A DNA stretch of 64,000 nucleotides from Aquirufa rosea (GTDB lineage: Bacteria; Bacteroidota; Bacteroidia; Cytophagales; Spirosomataceae). The notes beneath the pieces were generated by a model, which worked only from the letters and a program-made list of their open reading frames with translations, did not search any database and was not told where the DNA came from. Shown here one piece after another: positions 26,480 to 35,240 of this stretch. How positions within the stretch are numbered: position 1 is the stretch's first letter; each line of letters opens with the position of its first letter. The translations under genes and the position numbers were made by a program. Where the stretch lies: the NCBI RefSeq assembly GCF_004118285.1, contig NZ_SDHY01000006.1, forward strand, positions 62,001-126,000. The letters are read 5' to 3'.

Positions 26480-27730
26480 ATGCTAGCTGCTTGGTTACTA
26501 TCAATTAGCACCTTGACACTATCAGTAGATAGTTTGACCTCAAGTCCCATTCCTGAAATAAACCAGCAAAAGGCTCAATATTTCCCATTTTATTCAGCTG
26601 CTAGAAAAGAATTGTATTTCACTGGTCGAACGTCTATTAACTCAGACGAAGAACTTCATGTTGCCACCTGGGATGGAAATCAATTCACTTCCATTCAATC
26701 ACTCAGCAGTATCAACCAAGAAAGTAATGATGGCACAGCCTGTCTTTCCGCAGATGGGAATACCCTCATCTTTTCTGGCTGTGATTACCGTAATAGTTTT
26801 GGAGCTTGTGATTTGTATGAAAGCCAATGGGTCAATGGTGCCTGGACTAAGCCTAGAAACTTAGGAATACAAATCAATTCACATGATTGGGAAGGGCAAC
26901 CCTCTTTAAGTGCAGATGGAATGAAACTGTACTTTACTTCTGATAGACCTGGGGGGGCAGGAAAAAGGGATATTTGGATGAGTGAAAAAGATGAACAAGG
27001 TAGATGGAAAATTGCCCAAAATCTTGGGACAAAGATAAACAGTTCATCGGATGAACAAGGGCCCTATTGGTACGATGAAAATGAAATATTGATTTTTTCC
27101 AGTGATAAAAAAGGGGGTAAAGGAGGATTGGATTTTTATCAAAGTCGCTTAGAAAATGGCCAATGGGTGGAAGCTAAAAATTTGTCTGAAGTAAACTCTG
27201 CCACCAATGAAGCTGGAATTTGCCGGGGCATTCATCCTAATGAATTTTTTATTTCGAGAAATCAACCAGGGAATTCCATAGAAGAAGCTATTCATCGGAT
27301 CCTTATTCCACCAAGTTATTGGTTGGCAAAAATTAATCCTCCCAAGATTGACTTAGTAGTTCAGGAAATCAAGCCCGTTAAAATCCAATTTCAAGAAGTA
27401 AGCTTTGATGATATCCAATTTGCCAATAACCAATGGAAGATCCCCATGCCTATACCCCAAAGCTTGGAAAAACTCATCCATTATTTACAAGAAAATCCGA
27501 ATCAAAAAATTGAAATCAGAGGGCATACGGATGAAATTGGACTAGCCAAATCCAATCAACTATTATCAGAAAAAAGAGCCAATGCCATAAAAACCTATCT
27601 AATCCAACAAGGTATAAGTAGCTCCAGAATTCAGACAAAAGGTATGAGCTTTTTAAGACCCAAAGTGGCCAGGAATCAAGCAGAAGCCAGAAAATTTAAC
27701 CGAAGGATTGAGATAATACTGATCGAATAA
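26480..27730 (+). CDS. PD40 repeat protein with C-terminal OmpA domain
   Basis: An exported, cell-wall-binding protein. A hydrophobic N-terminus (LAAWLLSISTLTLS) acts as a signal peptide. Residues 35-250 contain TolB-like PD40/WD40 beta-propeller repeats, each with a phrase such as LSADGNTLIFSG, LSADGMKLYFTSDRPGG and ENEILIFSSDKKGG. The OmpA domain (about 300-416) has IEIRGHTDEIG (about 345-355), LSEKRANAIKTYLIQQGI and NRRIEIIL. Proteins of this design in Bacteroidota include gliding/type IX secretion-linked PorE-like proteins, although this one is shorter and lacks TPR repeats. It follows queE by 2 bases and ends 3 bases from the convergent rlpA. Confidence 0.85.
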   Translation: MLAAWLLSISTLTLSVDSLTSSPIPEINQQKAQYFPFYSAARKELYFTGRTSINSDEELHVATWDGNQFTSIQSLSSINQESNDGTACLSADGNTLIFSGCDYRNSFGACDLYESQWVNGAWTKPRNLGIQINSHDWEGQPSLSADGMKLYFTSDRPGGAGKRDIWMSEKDEQGRWKIAQNLGTKINSSSDEQGPYWYDENEILIFSSDKKGGKGGLDFYQSRLENGQWVEAKNLSEVNSATNEAGICRGIHPNEFFISRNQPGNSIEEAIHRILIPPSYWLAKINPPKIDLVVQEIKPVKIQFQEVSFDDIQFANNQWKIPMPIPQSLEKLIHYLQENPNQKIEIRGHTDEIGLAKSNQLLSEKRANAIKTYLIQQGISSSRIQTKGMSFLRPKVARNQAEARKFNRRIEIILIE

Positions 27731-27733
27731 AGC

Positions 27734-28225
27734 TTATTTTCTCTTTTTCCGCTTTTTCTTCTTTTTTGCCTTTTTGACGTGAATGATATAGGGATGTTCC
27801 TTTAAAATCAAACTATCCCTTCTCTGCAAAAAAGTCAAAAGTGTATCTGCTAATTCCCCTGCTTCTAAGGCTCTAACTTGAACAGGAGCAATACCTGCAC
27901 CTACGATACCTAAATCTTTGGCAGCGCTATAAGAAACATCAATCAACAATCGCTTTTGATGTGGTCCACGATCATTTACGCGTACGTAAGATTTTACTCC
28001 TGATTGTATATTGGTAACTTCCAGCCAAGTACCCATTGGAAATTTTTTATGGGCAGCCGTGTATAAGTAAGAATTATAACGTTCTCCGCTATAAGTCTTT
28101 TTACCACTTAAGTTTTTGTGATAATAAGAGGCTTTACCTTGTTGAATCTGCGCATCACCTCTTGGGCTAGATAATCCCCATACTAGGAAAATAAGAAGTA
28201 GAAAGCGCTTAATTTGTAATGTCAT
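27734..28225 (-). CDS. RlpA-like septal ring lytic transglycosylase
   Basis: A double-psi beta-barrel protein of the RlpA family, predicted to cleave naked glycan strands of peptidoglycan or to act at division and envelope sites. From the ATG at 28225 a signal peptide (LLLIFLVWGLSS) is followed by GKASYYHKNLSGKKTYSGERYN (about residues 29-50), TAAHKKFPMGTWLEVTN (about 55-71) and VRVNDRGPH (about 80-88, holding the catalytic-type Asp). A Lys-rich tail (KKAKKKKKRKKRK) ends the protein. No SPOR domain is present, unlike E. coli RlpA. Further upstream in-frame residues run through the gltA terminator and are not credible. Confidence 0.87.
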   Translation of the reverse strand: MTLQIKRFLLLIFLVWGLSSPRGDAQIQQGKASYYHKNLSGKKTYSGERYNSYLYTAAHKKFPMGTWLEVTNIQSGVKSYVRVNDRGPHQKRLLIDVSYSAAKDLGIVGAGIAPVQVRALEAGELADTLLTFLQRRDSLILKEHPYIIHVKKAKKKKKRKKRK

Positions 28226-28274
28226 GCATTCCATTTTGGCCTGCAAAGCTAGTCCTATTACTGCATTAAACCAA

Positions 28275-28300
28275 AAAAGCCCTTTTGAGGAAGGGCTTTT
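28275..28300 (-). terminator. Rho-independent terminator of gltA
   Basis: On the minus strand AAAAGCCCTT pairs with AAGGGCTTTT around a 6-base loop, and the 3' arm runs into six T residues. It lies about 30 bases after the gltA stop codon. It separates gltA from rlpA, which is transcribed in the same direction. Confidence 0.85.
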
Positions 28301-28329
28301 GGATTTTAAAATCAATGTTTAATAAACCA

Positions 28330-29601
28330 TTATCTCTGGTTGATATCAACAAATGGACGGCTTGTGGCGCCCGTGTAAATTTGTCTCGGACGACCGATCG
28401 GCTCTTTATTGGCACGCATTTCCTTCCACTGAGCAATCCAACCTGGTAAACGACCAATCGCAAACATCACAGTAAACATATTGGTTGGGATACCTAAGGC
28501 ACGGTAAATGATTCCTGAATAAAAATCCACATTAGGATAAAGCTTTCTCGCTACAAAATACTCATCACTTAAAGCCGCTGCCTCCAGACGGGAGGCAATA
28601 GCTAATACTGGATCATTTACTCCTAGAGCTTTCAATACATCATCTGCCGCTTTCTTAATGATTTTGGCGCGAGGGTCAAAGTTTTTGTACACACGGTGAC
28701 CAAATCCCATTAAACGGAATCCAGAGTTTTTATCTTTTGCCATGGCAATGTACTTATCTGTATCACCACCATCTGCTTTAATAGCTTCCAACATTTCAAT
28801 CACCTCTTGGTTAGCACCACCATGAAGAGGGCCCCATAAAGCGTTGATACCTGCTGAAATAGATGCATATAAATTAGCATGAGAGGATCCTACCAAACGA
28901 ACGGTAGAAGTAGAGCAGTTTTGCTCATGGTCTGCATGTAAAATCAATAATTTATTCAATGCCTTGGAAACGATGTCATTGGCAGTATAAGCTTCACCTG
29001 GCTTAGCAAACATCATTTGCAAGAAAGTAGAACAGTAGTCAACAGAAGTATCCGGTTCCACTACACCCTCACCTAATGATTTCTTGTAAGACCAAGTTGC
29101 CATCACAGGTAATTGAGCCATTAATCTCAATACACTCTTCTCATCATCTCCTGGCTCATCCGTAGAATAGAATGCCGACATAGCTCCTACCAAGGCAGCA
29201 ATATTGCACATCGGGTGTGAACTAACCGGGAATCCTTCTGAAATTTTAAACAAATCCTTGTTCAAAATCATGTAGGATTGGATTTCTGCTGAGAAAGCAT
29301 CTAGTTGAGCTTGAGTAGGTAATTCTTCATGAATCAGCAAATAAGCTACTTCCAAAAAGGAAGCTTTGTCCGCTAGTTCTTCAATACTGTAACCTCTGTA
29401 ACGTAGAATTCCTTCTTCTCCATCCAAATAAGTAATTGAGCTTTTCGTTACTCCAGTATTTTTAAAGCCTGGATCAAACGTAATATAGCCAGTCAAATCA
29501 CGTAATTTGGCGATATCAATGGCCTTTTCGTTCTCTGTACCCTCCAGAGTAGGTAAATCAAAGGATTTCCCTTCGAGGTTAATAGTAGCAGGTTGAGACA
29601 T
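28330..29601 (-). CDS. gltA: Citrate synthase
   Basis: Condenses acetyl-CoA and oxaloacetate at the entry to the TCA cycle. From the ATG at 29601 (MSQPATINLEGK) it is 423 residues, the hexameric type II length. Active-site segments are LHADHEQNCSTSTVRLVGS (about 223-241), GPLHGGANQEVIEML (about 255-269), GFGHRVYKNFDPRA (about 296-309) and the C-terminal GRPRQIYTGA. An early TFDPGFKNTGVTKSSI stretch and YRGYSIEELA are also typical. It is monocistronic, with a strong terminator downstream. Confidence 0.96.
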   Translation of the reverse strand: MSQPATINLEGKSFDLPTLEGTENEKAIDIAKLRDLTGYITFDPGFKNTGVTKSSITYLDGEEGILRYRGYSIEELADKASFLEVAYLLIHEELPTQAQLDAFSAEIQSYMILNKDLFKISEGFPVSSHPMCNIAALVGAMSAFYSTDEPGDDEKSVLRLMAQLPVMATWSYKKSLGEGVVEPDTSVDYCSTFLQMMFAKPGEAYTANDIVSKALNKLLILHADHEQNCSTSTVRLVGSSHANLYASISAGINALWGPLHGGANQEVIEMLEAIKADGGDTDKYIAMAKDKNSGFRLMGFGHRVYKNFDPRAKIIKKAADDVLKALGVNDPVLAIASRLEAAALSDEYFVARKLYPNVDFYSGIIYRALGIPTNMFTVMFAIGRLPGWIAQWKEMRANKEPIGRPRQIYTGATSRPFVDINQR

Positions 29602-29783
29602 AATGTTTATAAGCTTAACTTGGTTGGTTTTTAAAATTTGAAGAAGCTTGTCTGCTTCAGGCAAAATTCAAGCCTCTAAGATAATACGTAATTTTGAAAG
29701 GTTAATTACCTTTATGAATCCAAAAAAAATAAATTTAATTATCACAATTTTTTCTTACTATATTTCTAAAATAATCGGTTTAC

Positions 29784-31052
29784 ATGACCAGTATCTTACA
29801 AAAATTCAAAAACTACTCCTTCTCTTCGACCCAGCGTTTTCTTACTTATGTCCAAATTGACACTCAGTCAGATCCCAATTCTTCTAGTAGTCCGACAACA
29901 GAGAAACAAAAAGATTTAGGAAAAGTTTTAGTCGAGGAATTAAAACAATTAGGCGTAGAATCCGCCCATTTGGATGAGTATGGATATGTGTATGCACATC
30001 TTCCATCCAATGTTTTCCAAAAAGTCCCATCTATCTGTTTCTGCGCGCACATGGATACCTCTCCCGATTGTTCTGGTAAAGGGGTTAAACCTATTGTGCA
30101 CCCTAATTACCAAGGACAAGACATCGTTTTACCAGATGATCCGTCGGTTGTAATTCGACTCACAGAGCATCCTGATTTGGCAGAACAAATAGGCCATGAT
30201 ATCATTACCGCCAGCGGAACCACCCTGCTAGGAGCAGATAATAAAGCCGGAGTTGCCGAAATCATGGATGCTGTACAGTTTTGGCTACAACATCCTGACG
30301 TGCCCCATGGCCCTATTTCCATTCTCTTTACTCCTGACGAAGAAGTGGGTAGAGGTACCGACCACGTAGATTTAAATAAAGTAAATGCCCAATTTGGCTA
30401 TACGATAGACGGAGAGAAAAGAGGACATTTGGAGAATGAAACATTTTCTGCTGATGGATTTAAAATTAAAATTAGTGGCGTATCGCAACATCCGGGATTT
30501 GCCAAAGGTCGCATGGAAAGTGCTATCAAAATTGCCTCTGAAATTATTGCCAAACTACCCAAAGATCATTTGAGCCCAGAAAGTACGGAAAAACTAGAAG
30601 GCTTTATCCATCCCGTTGGCATAACAGGAAGTGTAGAATATGCTGAAATTGAATTCATTCTGAGGGATTTTAAGACGGAAAAATTGTCAACATTTGGTGA
30701 ATTATTACAAAGCTGGACGTCAGAAGTGCTCCAATCTTACCCTAATTCTAAAGTTGAGTTTGAACAAACAGAACAATACCGTAATATGCATGAGGTATTG
30801 GTTCATCATCCGAAATGCTTGGAAAATGCTATGGAAGCCATGAGAAGAGCTGGCCTGCAGCCTGAAATGCAAAGCATTCGCGGGGGAACTGATGGCTCTC
30901 GACTGACCTTCATGGGTTTACCTTGTCCCAATATTTTTGCGGGTGAACATGCTTTCCATAGTAAGCAAGAATGGGTCAGTGTGCAGGATATGCAAAAGGC
31001 CACTGAAACCATCGTTCACTTGGCCAGTATTTACGCAGAAAAGGGGACCTAA
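29784..31052 (+). CDS. pepT: Peptidase T (tripeptide aminopeptidase)
   Basis: An M20 family dizinc aminopeptidase that removes the N-terminal residue from tripeptides. Metal ligands and catalytic residues are in CAHMDTSPDCSG (about residues 81-92), LLGADNKAGVAEIMDA (about 148-163) and FTPDEEVGRGTDHVDL (about 181-196), with the C-terminal His in AGEHAFHSKQEWVSV (about 389-403). The opening RFLTYVQIDTQSDP is diagnostic. The length of 422 residues is slightly above the usual 408. It is monocistronic; the stop codon sits in the loop of a perfect terminator hairpin. Confidence 0.94.
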   Translation: MTSILQKFKNYSFSSTQRFLTYVQIDTQSDPNSSSSPTTEKQKDLGKVLVEELKQLGVESAHLDEYGYVYAHLPSNVFQKVPSICFCAHMDTSPDCSGKGVKPIVHPNYQGQDIVLPDDPSVVIRLTEHPDLAEQIGHDIITASGTTLLGADNKAGVAEIMDAVQFWLQHPDVPHGPISILFTPDEEVGRGTDHVDLNKVNAQFGYTIDGEKRGHLENETFSADGFKIKISGVSQHPGFAKGRMESAIKIASEIIAKLPKDHLSPESTEKLEGFIHPVGITGSVEYAEIEFILRDFKTEKLSTFGELLQSWTSEVLQSYPNSKVEFEQTEQYRNMHEVLVHHPKCLENAMEAMRRAGLQPEMQSIRGGTDGSRLTFMGLPCPNIFAGEHAFHSKQEWVSVQDMQKATETIVHLASIYAEKGT

Positions 31053-31062
31053 GTCCCCTTTT
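31039..31062 (+). terminator. Terminator overlapping pepT stop codon
   Basis: AAAAGGGGAC (31039-31048) pairs perfectly with GTCCCCTTTT (31053-31062) around the loop CTAA, which contains the pepT stop codon TAA. Flanking A and T runs on both sides would let it act in both directions. Confidence 0.85.
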
Positions 31063-31082
31063 CTGATTTAAACTGTTCATTT

Positions 31083-31138
31083 CGCTCCGTTTTTCCCAAC
31101 GCTGTTAGCGTTTAAAACGCTGACAGCGTTACGGAGCG
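31083..31138. repeat. Large GC-rich REP-like palindrome
   Basis: CGCTCCGT (31083-31090) mirrors ACGGAGCG (31131-31138). Inside, AACGCTGTTAGCG (31098-31110) mirrors CGCTGACAGCGTT (31118-31130) with one mismatch that would be a G-U pair in RNA. Only seven bases on the left arm are unpaired. Its GC content is well above the AT-rich surroundings. It lies between the convergent pepT and guaA, after the pepT terminator, and looks like a repetitive extragenic palindrome or the end of a mobile element. Confidence 0.75.
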
Positions 31139-31178
31139 ACAACGTTTTTTTCTTTTTATTTGTTGTCCAATTTCTTGA

Positions 31179-32702
31179 TTATTCCCACTCAATCGTAGCA
31201 GGCGGCTTAGACGAAATATCGTATACTACGCGATTCACCCCTTTTACCTGATTTATAATTTCATTGGAAATTTTTCCTAAAAATTCATAAGGCAGATGAC
31301 ACCAATCAGCCGTCATACCATCTAAACTACTCACTGCACGCAAAGCAACCACTTGTTCGTAGGTTCGCTCATCCCCCATCACTCCTACTGAATGAATAGG
31401 CAATAAAATGGCACCCGCTTGCCAAACTTGATCGTATAATCCCTCCGATTTAAGGCCATTAATGAAGATAGCATCAACTTTCTGTAAAATACTTACTTTT
31501 TCCGGAGTGATATCTCCTAAAATACGAATGGCTAATCCTGGTCCTGGGAATGGGTGTCTACCTAAAATATCTTGTGGAATACCTAAGGTCTTACCCACTT
31601 TTCTAACTTCATCCTTAAATAAGGTATTCAAAGGCTCCACCACTTTTAACTTCATGAAATCGGGCAATCCTCCCACATTATGGTGAGATTTAATGGTTGC
31701 TGATGGCCCTTTCACAGATACCGATTCAATTACATCAGGATAAATGGTTCCTTGACCCAACCATGCTACTCCTTCAATGGCATGAGCCTCATGGTCAAAC
31801 ACATCAATGAAGGTCTTGCCAATGGCCTTTCTCTTTTGCTCAGGATCGCTTAAACCCGCTAAAGCATCATAAAAACGCTGCTTAGCATCAACGCCTTTCA
31901 CATTCAAGCCCAGGGATTGATATGACTCCAGTACTTGATCGAATTCATCCTTGCGCAACAGACCATTATCCACGAAAATACAATACAAATTTTTACCAAT
32001 TGCACGGTGTAATAACACTGCCGCAACAGAACTATCAACCCCACCTGATAAACCAAGTACCACTTTGTCAGACCCTAATTTATCTTTCAAATTAGCTACT
32101 GTAGTTTCTACAAAAGAATCAGATGTCCAATCTTGCGCACAATCACATACCTTCACCACGAAATTTCGCAAGATGATGCTACCTTCCGTACTGTGAGTTA
32201 CTTCTGGATGAAATTGAATACCAAAAATAGGTTTGGCAACATGAGCAAAGGCTGCTACCTTAACTGTCTCGGTAGATCCAATGATTTCGTAAGAATTAGG
32301 CAATTCCATGATGGTATCACCGTGCGACATCCATACTTGACTATGACTGGAAATATCGTCCCATAAAATGGAATCCTTGGAAGCCGACAAATGAGCACGG
32401 CCATATTCCCGATGTTGAGAAGCTTGAACGGAACCACCTCCTTGATGAGCCAATAATTGGGCACCATAACAAATTCCCAAAACCGGTAATCCTTCAAATA
32501 GGCCTAAATCTACCCGTGGAGAATCTTCATCGCGCACCGAACATGGACTACCCGATAAAATGATTCCTTTGACACTGGCATCAATGGCTGGTATATGGTT
32601 ATAAGGGTGAATTTCGCAGTAAACTTGAAGTTCACGTACTCTTCTTGCAATCAGTTGAGTTACTTGAGAACCAAAGTCCAGAATAATAATTTTTTCCGCC
32701 AT
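31179..32702 (-). CDS. guaA: GMP synthase (glutamine-hydrolysing)
   Basis: Converts XMP to GMP. The N-terminal class I glutaminase has [18 protein letters not shown] (about residues 6-23), the nucleophile in [11 protein letters not shown] (about 76-86) and HPEVTHS (about 164-170). The ATP pyrophosphatase domain has [20 protein letters not shown] (about 213-232), and the dimerisation domain ends with PPATIEWE, the invariant C-terminus. The length of 507 residues is normal. It is monocistronic and divergent from nothing close by: 72 bases of spacer separate it from namZ, which is on the same strand. Confidence 0.97.
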   Translation of the reverse strand: MAEKIIILDFGSQVTQLIARRVRELQVYCEIHPYNHIPAIDASVKGIILSGSPCSVRDEDSPRVDLGLFEGLPVLGICYGAQLLAHQGGGSVQASQHREYGRAHLSASKDSILWDDISSHSQVWMSHGDTIMELPNSYEIIGSTETVKVAAFAHVAKPIFGIQFHPEVTHSTEGSIILRNFVVKVCDCAQDWTSDSFVETTVANLKDKLGSDKVVLGLSGGVDSSVAAVLLHRAIGKNLYCIFVDNGLLRKDEFDQVLESYQSLGLNVKGVDAKQRFYDALAGLSDPEQKRKAIGKTFIDVFDHEAHAIEGVAWLGQGTIYPDVIESVSVKGPSATIKSHHNVGGLPDFMKLKVVEPLNTLFKDEVRKVGKTLGIPQDILGRHPFPGPGLAIRILGDITPEKVSILQKVDAIFINGLKSEGLYDQVWQAGAILLPIHSVGVMGDERTYEQVVALRAVSSLDGMTADWCHLPYEFLGKISNEIINQVKGVNRVVYDISSKPPATIEWE

Positions 32703-32774
32703 AGCTTCGTTAAATAAAAATAAACGGCAAAGGTCGCAATTTTAACCGAAAAAACGCATATAAATGCTTAATTT

Positions 32775-33950
32775 CTATCGATAGATTAGATACTTTTCCC
32801 TGATCTTTCTATATTCCCTGAGCCCCTCCTTCCAAGTATCCCGAATCTCCTTTTCCGATTTTCCCTCCAACATCATCTTCCTCAATTCGTCTGTACCAGC
32901 TAACTTATCAAAGAAACTTGGACTAGTAAAAAACGATTCTTTTTTTCCTGTCTTTTCAAAGAAATAAAACAAATATTTTAAGCTAAAGCCTAACTGACGA
33001 GTATCAATTTGAGTCAAATCAAATCCATAGCATGGCTTACCTTTCAAGGGTGGATCCATAGCTCCCGGTTTAGGCTCTGGTGTGAAACTGAAATCCCCCA
33101 AACCTTCTACATTCGTGCCTACCACCTGAAATTGCTTGTTGGTTCCTCTTCCAATACTAACATTGGTTCCTTCAAATAAACACAAGGACGGATATAAACC
33201 TATGGCCTGATCATTGGGTAAATTGGGAGATGGTGCGATACTAATATGAACCTTATCTGAATGCTTGTATTTTTTAACCGGTATTACGGTCAAATCACAT
33301 TGAATACCACGGTCTAACCAAGCCTCTCCGTTCATCATTTTCGCTAATTCTCCCAAAGTACAGCCATGTACCACAGGAGTAGGATTTAAACCCACAAATG
33401 AGGCAAATTCTTTTTCCAAAATGGGTCCATCCACATAATGACCATTGGGATTAGGACGATCCAAAATAATTAACTTAACACTATTCTCAGCACAAGCCTC
33501 CATCACATAATGCAAAGTGGAACTATAGGTATAAAAACGGGTTCCTACATCTTGTATATCAAAAATAACCACATCGATTCCATCCAAATCAGCTTTTGTG
33601 GGCTTTTTATGAGAACCGTACAAGGAAATGATGGGCAAACCTGTTTTTTCATCTTTGCCATTATCTATGTGAGCACCAGCATCTGCAGTTCCTCTAAATC
33701 CATGCTCAGGAGCAAATATCTTTTTGATGGGCACTTTTAAAGACAATAAGGTATCCGCTAAATGAGTTTTGTTCAAAACTGAGGTATGATTGACAACTAA
33801 GGCCACTCGTTTATCAAAAATCAAAGGCAAGTAAGTATCAATTTGTTGATCTCCAGGAATAGCCTTGCTATTTTGCGCCTCAGCATCAGTAGAGCACCAG
33901 CCAAGGGAAATGACCAACGATAAAATGAATAGCTTGTAGAATCGATGCAT
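32775..33950 (-). CDS. namZ: Exo-beta-N-acetylmuramidase NamZ-like (DUF1343)
   Basis: An exported DUF1343 protein. The founding biochemical work on this family shows release of terminal N-acetylmuramic acid from peptidoglycan fragments. A signal peptide (LFILSLVISLGWCSTDAEA) covers about residues 7-25. Conserved parts are VALVVNHTSV (about 48-57), FAPEHGFRG (about 79-87), LYGSHKKPT (about 109-117), VIFDIQDVGTRFYTY (about 128-142) and LDRPNPNG (about 161-168), then LFEGTNVSIGRGT (about 258-270). The length of 391 residues is typical. It faces the LolC/E-M61 operon across a 79-base divergent spacer. It points to recycling or scavenging of cell wall. Confidence 0.88.
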   Translation of the reverse strand: MHRFYKLFILSLVISLGWCSTDAEAQNSKAIPGDQQIDTYLPLIFDKRVALVVNHTSVLNKTHLADTLLSLKVPIKKIFAPEHGFRGTADAGAHIDNGKDEKTGLPIISLYGSHKKPTKADLDGIDVVIFDIQDVGTRFYTYSSTLHYVMEACAENSVKLIILDRPNPNGHYVDGPILEKEFASFVGLNPTPVVHGCTLGELAKMMNGEAWLDRGIQCDLTVIPVKKYKHSDKVHISIAPSPNLPNDQAIGLYPSLCLFEGTNVSIGRGTNKQFQVVGTNVEGLGDFSFTPEPKPGAMDPPLKGKPCYGFDLTQIDTRQLGFSLKYLFYFFEKTGKKESFFTSPSFFDKLAGTDELRKMMLEGKSEKEIRDTWKEGLREYRKIREKYLIYR

Positions 33951-33969
33951 TCCTATTTTCTTTGCGGTT

Positions 33970-34005
33970 TAAAATTTATTTTATTCAAATATCAGATAAA
34001 TTTTA
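33970..34005. promoter_or_regulatory. Perfect 10-bp inverted repeat in divergent spacer
   Basis: TAAAATTTAT (33970-33979) and ATAAATTTTA (33996-34005) are exact reverse complements with a 16-base spacer, centred between the starts of namZ and the LolC/E gene. It could be a shared operator, although AT-rich DNA forms such repeats by chance more easily. Confidence 0.3.
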
Positions 34006-34029
34006 GGATAATTAATGTAAATCGACTGA

Positions 34030-35238
34030 ATGAATTTTCCACTTTTTGTTGCACGTCGGATTCGAAATACGCATGAAACTTCCTTTTCTAAAACGGTTAC
34101 CTATGTGGGAATTGGAACCGTTTCTATTGGGGTTTGCATTATCCTAGTTGCCTTTTCTATTCTATTCGGTTTTAAGGAATCGATTGTAGACAAGCTGACC
34201 AGTTTTACAGGTAATATTCATGTGGGGCCTATTACGGGTAACCATTCCCTATCTGACAGTCCTCTGAAACGTAATTTAACTTGGGAAAAAGGAATGCAGC
34301 AAAACCCTGAGGTGGATCATATCCAAGCGCATATTCAAAAGCCAGGTATTTTGGTGGGTGATGCAGGACTTTCTGGGGTGATAATCAAGGGAATTGGCAC
34401 TGATATGCCAGCCAATCAAATCAGCAAAAGTATGCGCTTGGGGAAAGCTCAACTCAAACATCCTCAGGACATTATTATAAGTAAAACCTTAGCCAAAGAG
34501 CTTAAAGTAGGCTTACACAATCACCTCATACTTTACTTTCTGAGTAACCCAGAGAGGCCTAGAAAGGTGACAATAACTGGAATTTATGAAACAGGTTTGG
34601 AGGAATTGGACAAAATGTACATTTTAGCTGATCTTTCCTGGGTGCAGAAAATGAACGGCTGGTCGGCAGATTCCATAGGCACCTATGAGGTGTTTTTAAA
34701 AAAGACAGCTGATTTGTATTACAGTGCCGACCGAATAGAATCTAAGATGCCTACCGAATGGCGTTTACAAACCGTCACAGAATTGTATCCTGCCCTCTTT
34801 GATTGGATGATGATGCTGGATCGAAACATTGTCATCTTTATTTCTCTATTATTGATTGTGGCCTGCTTCAATCTCATAGCCACCCTTTGGGTTCTAATCA
34901 TGGAAAGAATTCCCATGGTGGGTTTATTAAAGGCTTTAGGAGCGAACCACCGACAAATTCGGACCATTTTCTGGTGGAATGGTTTCTTTATTTTATTGCG
35001 AGGTTTGATTATTGGTAATCTATTGGCTGTTATTTTTTGCTATATACAATCCGAATATCAACTGATTCCTTTGGACCCAGAAAGCTATTACATGGATGCC
35101 GTACCCATTGTATGGTCCATGTCTACCTGGTTATGGGTCAATGTTGGCACTAGTTTATTGGTAGCTATCATCATCACTTTGCCTACCTTGTTTATTAAAA
35201 AAATTCAAGCCCAGGAGGCACTTCAATACAAACATTAA
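34030..35238 (+). CDS. LolC/E-type ABC transporter permease (second copy)
   Basis: A second FtsX/LolCE-type inner-membrane permease, 402 residues. After FPLFVARRIRNT it has one membrane helix (about 22-48) and a periplasmic domain (about 50-270). Three C-terminal helices follow, including IVIFISLLLIVACFNLIATL (near 277-296), and the cytoplasmic coupling phrase ERIPMVGLLKALGA (about 301-314). The N-terminus closely parallels that of the copy at 4017, but the sequences differ strongly otherwise. It is followed 2 bases later by an M61 protease. A LolC/LolE heterodimer with the other copy is possible, as is a separate cargo. Confidence 0.85.
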   Translation: MNFPLFVARRIRNTHETSFSKTVTYVGIGTVSIGVCIILVAFSILFGFKESIVDKLTSFTGNIHVGPITGNHSLSDSPLKRNLTWEKGMQQNPEVDHIQAHIQKPGILVGDAGLSGVIIKGIGTDMPANQISKSMRLGKAQLKHPQDIIISKTLAKELKVGLHNHLILYFLSNPERPRKVTITGIYETGLEELDKMYILADLSWVQKMNGWSADSIGTYEVFLKKTADLYYSADRIESKMPTEWRLQTVTELYPALFDWMMMLDRNIVIFISLLLIVACFNLIATLWVLIMERIPMVGLLKALGANHRQIRTIFWWNGFFILLRGLIIGNLLAVIFCYIQSEYQLIPLDPESYYMDAVPIVWSMSTWLWVNVGTSLLVAIIITLPTLFIKKIQAQEALQYKH

Positions 35239-35240
35239 TT

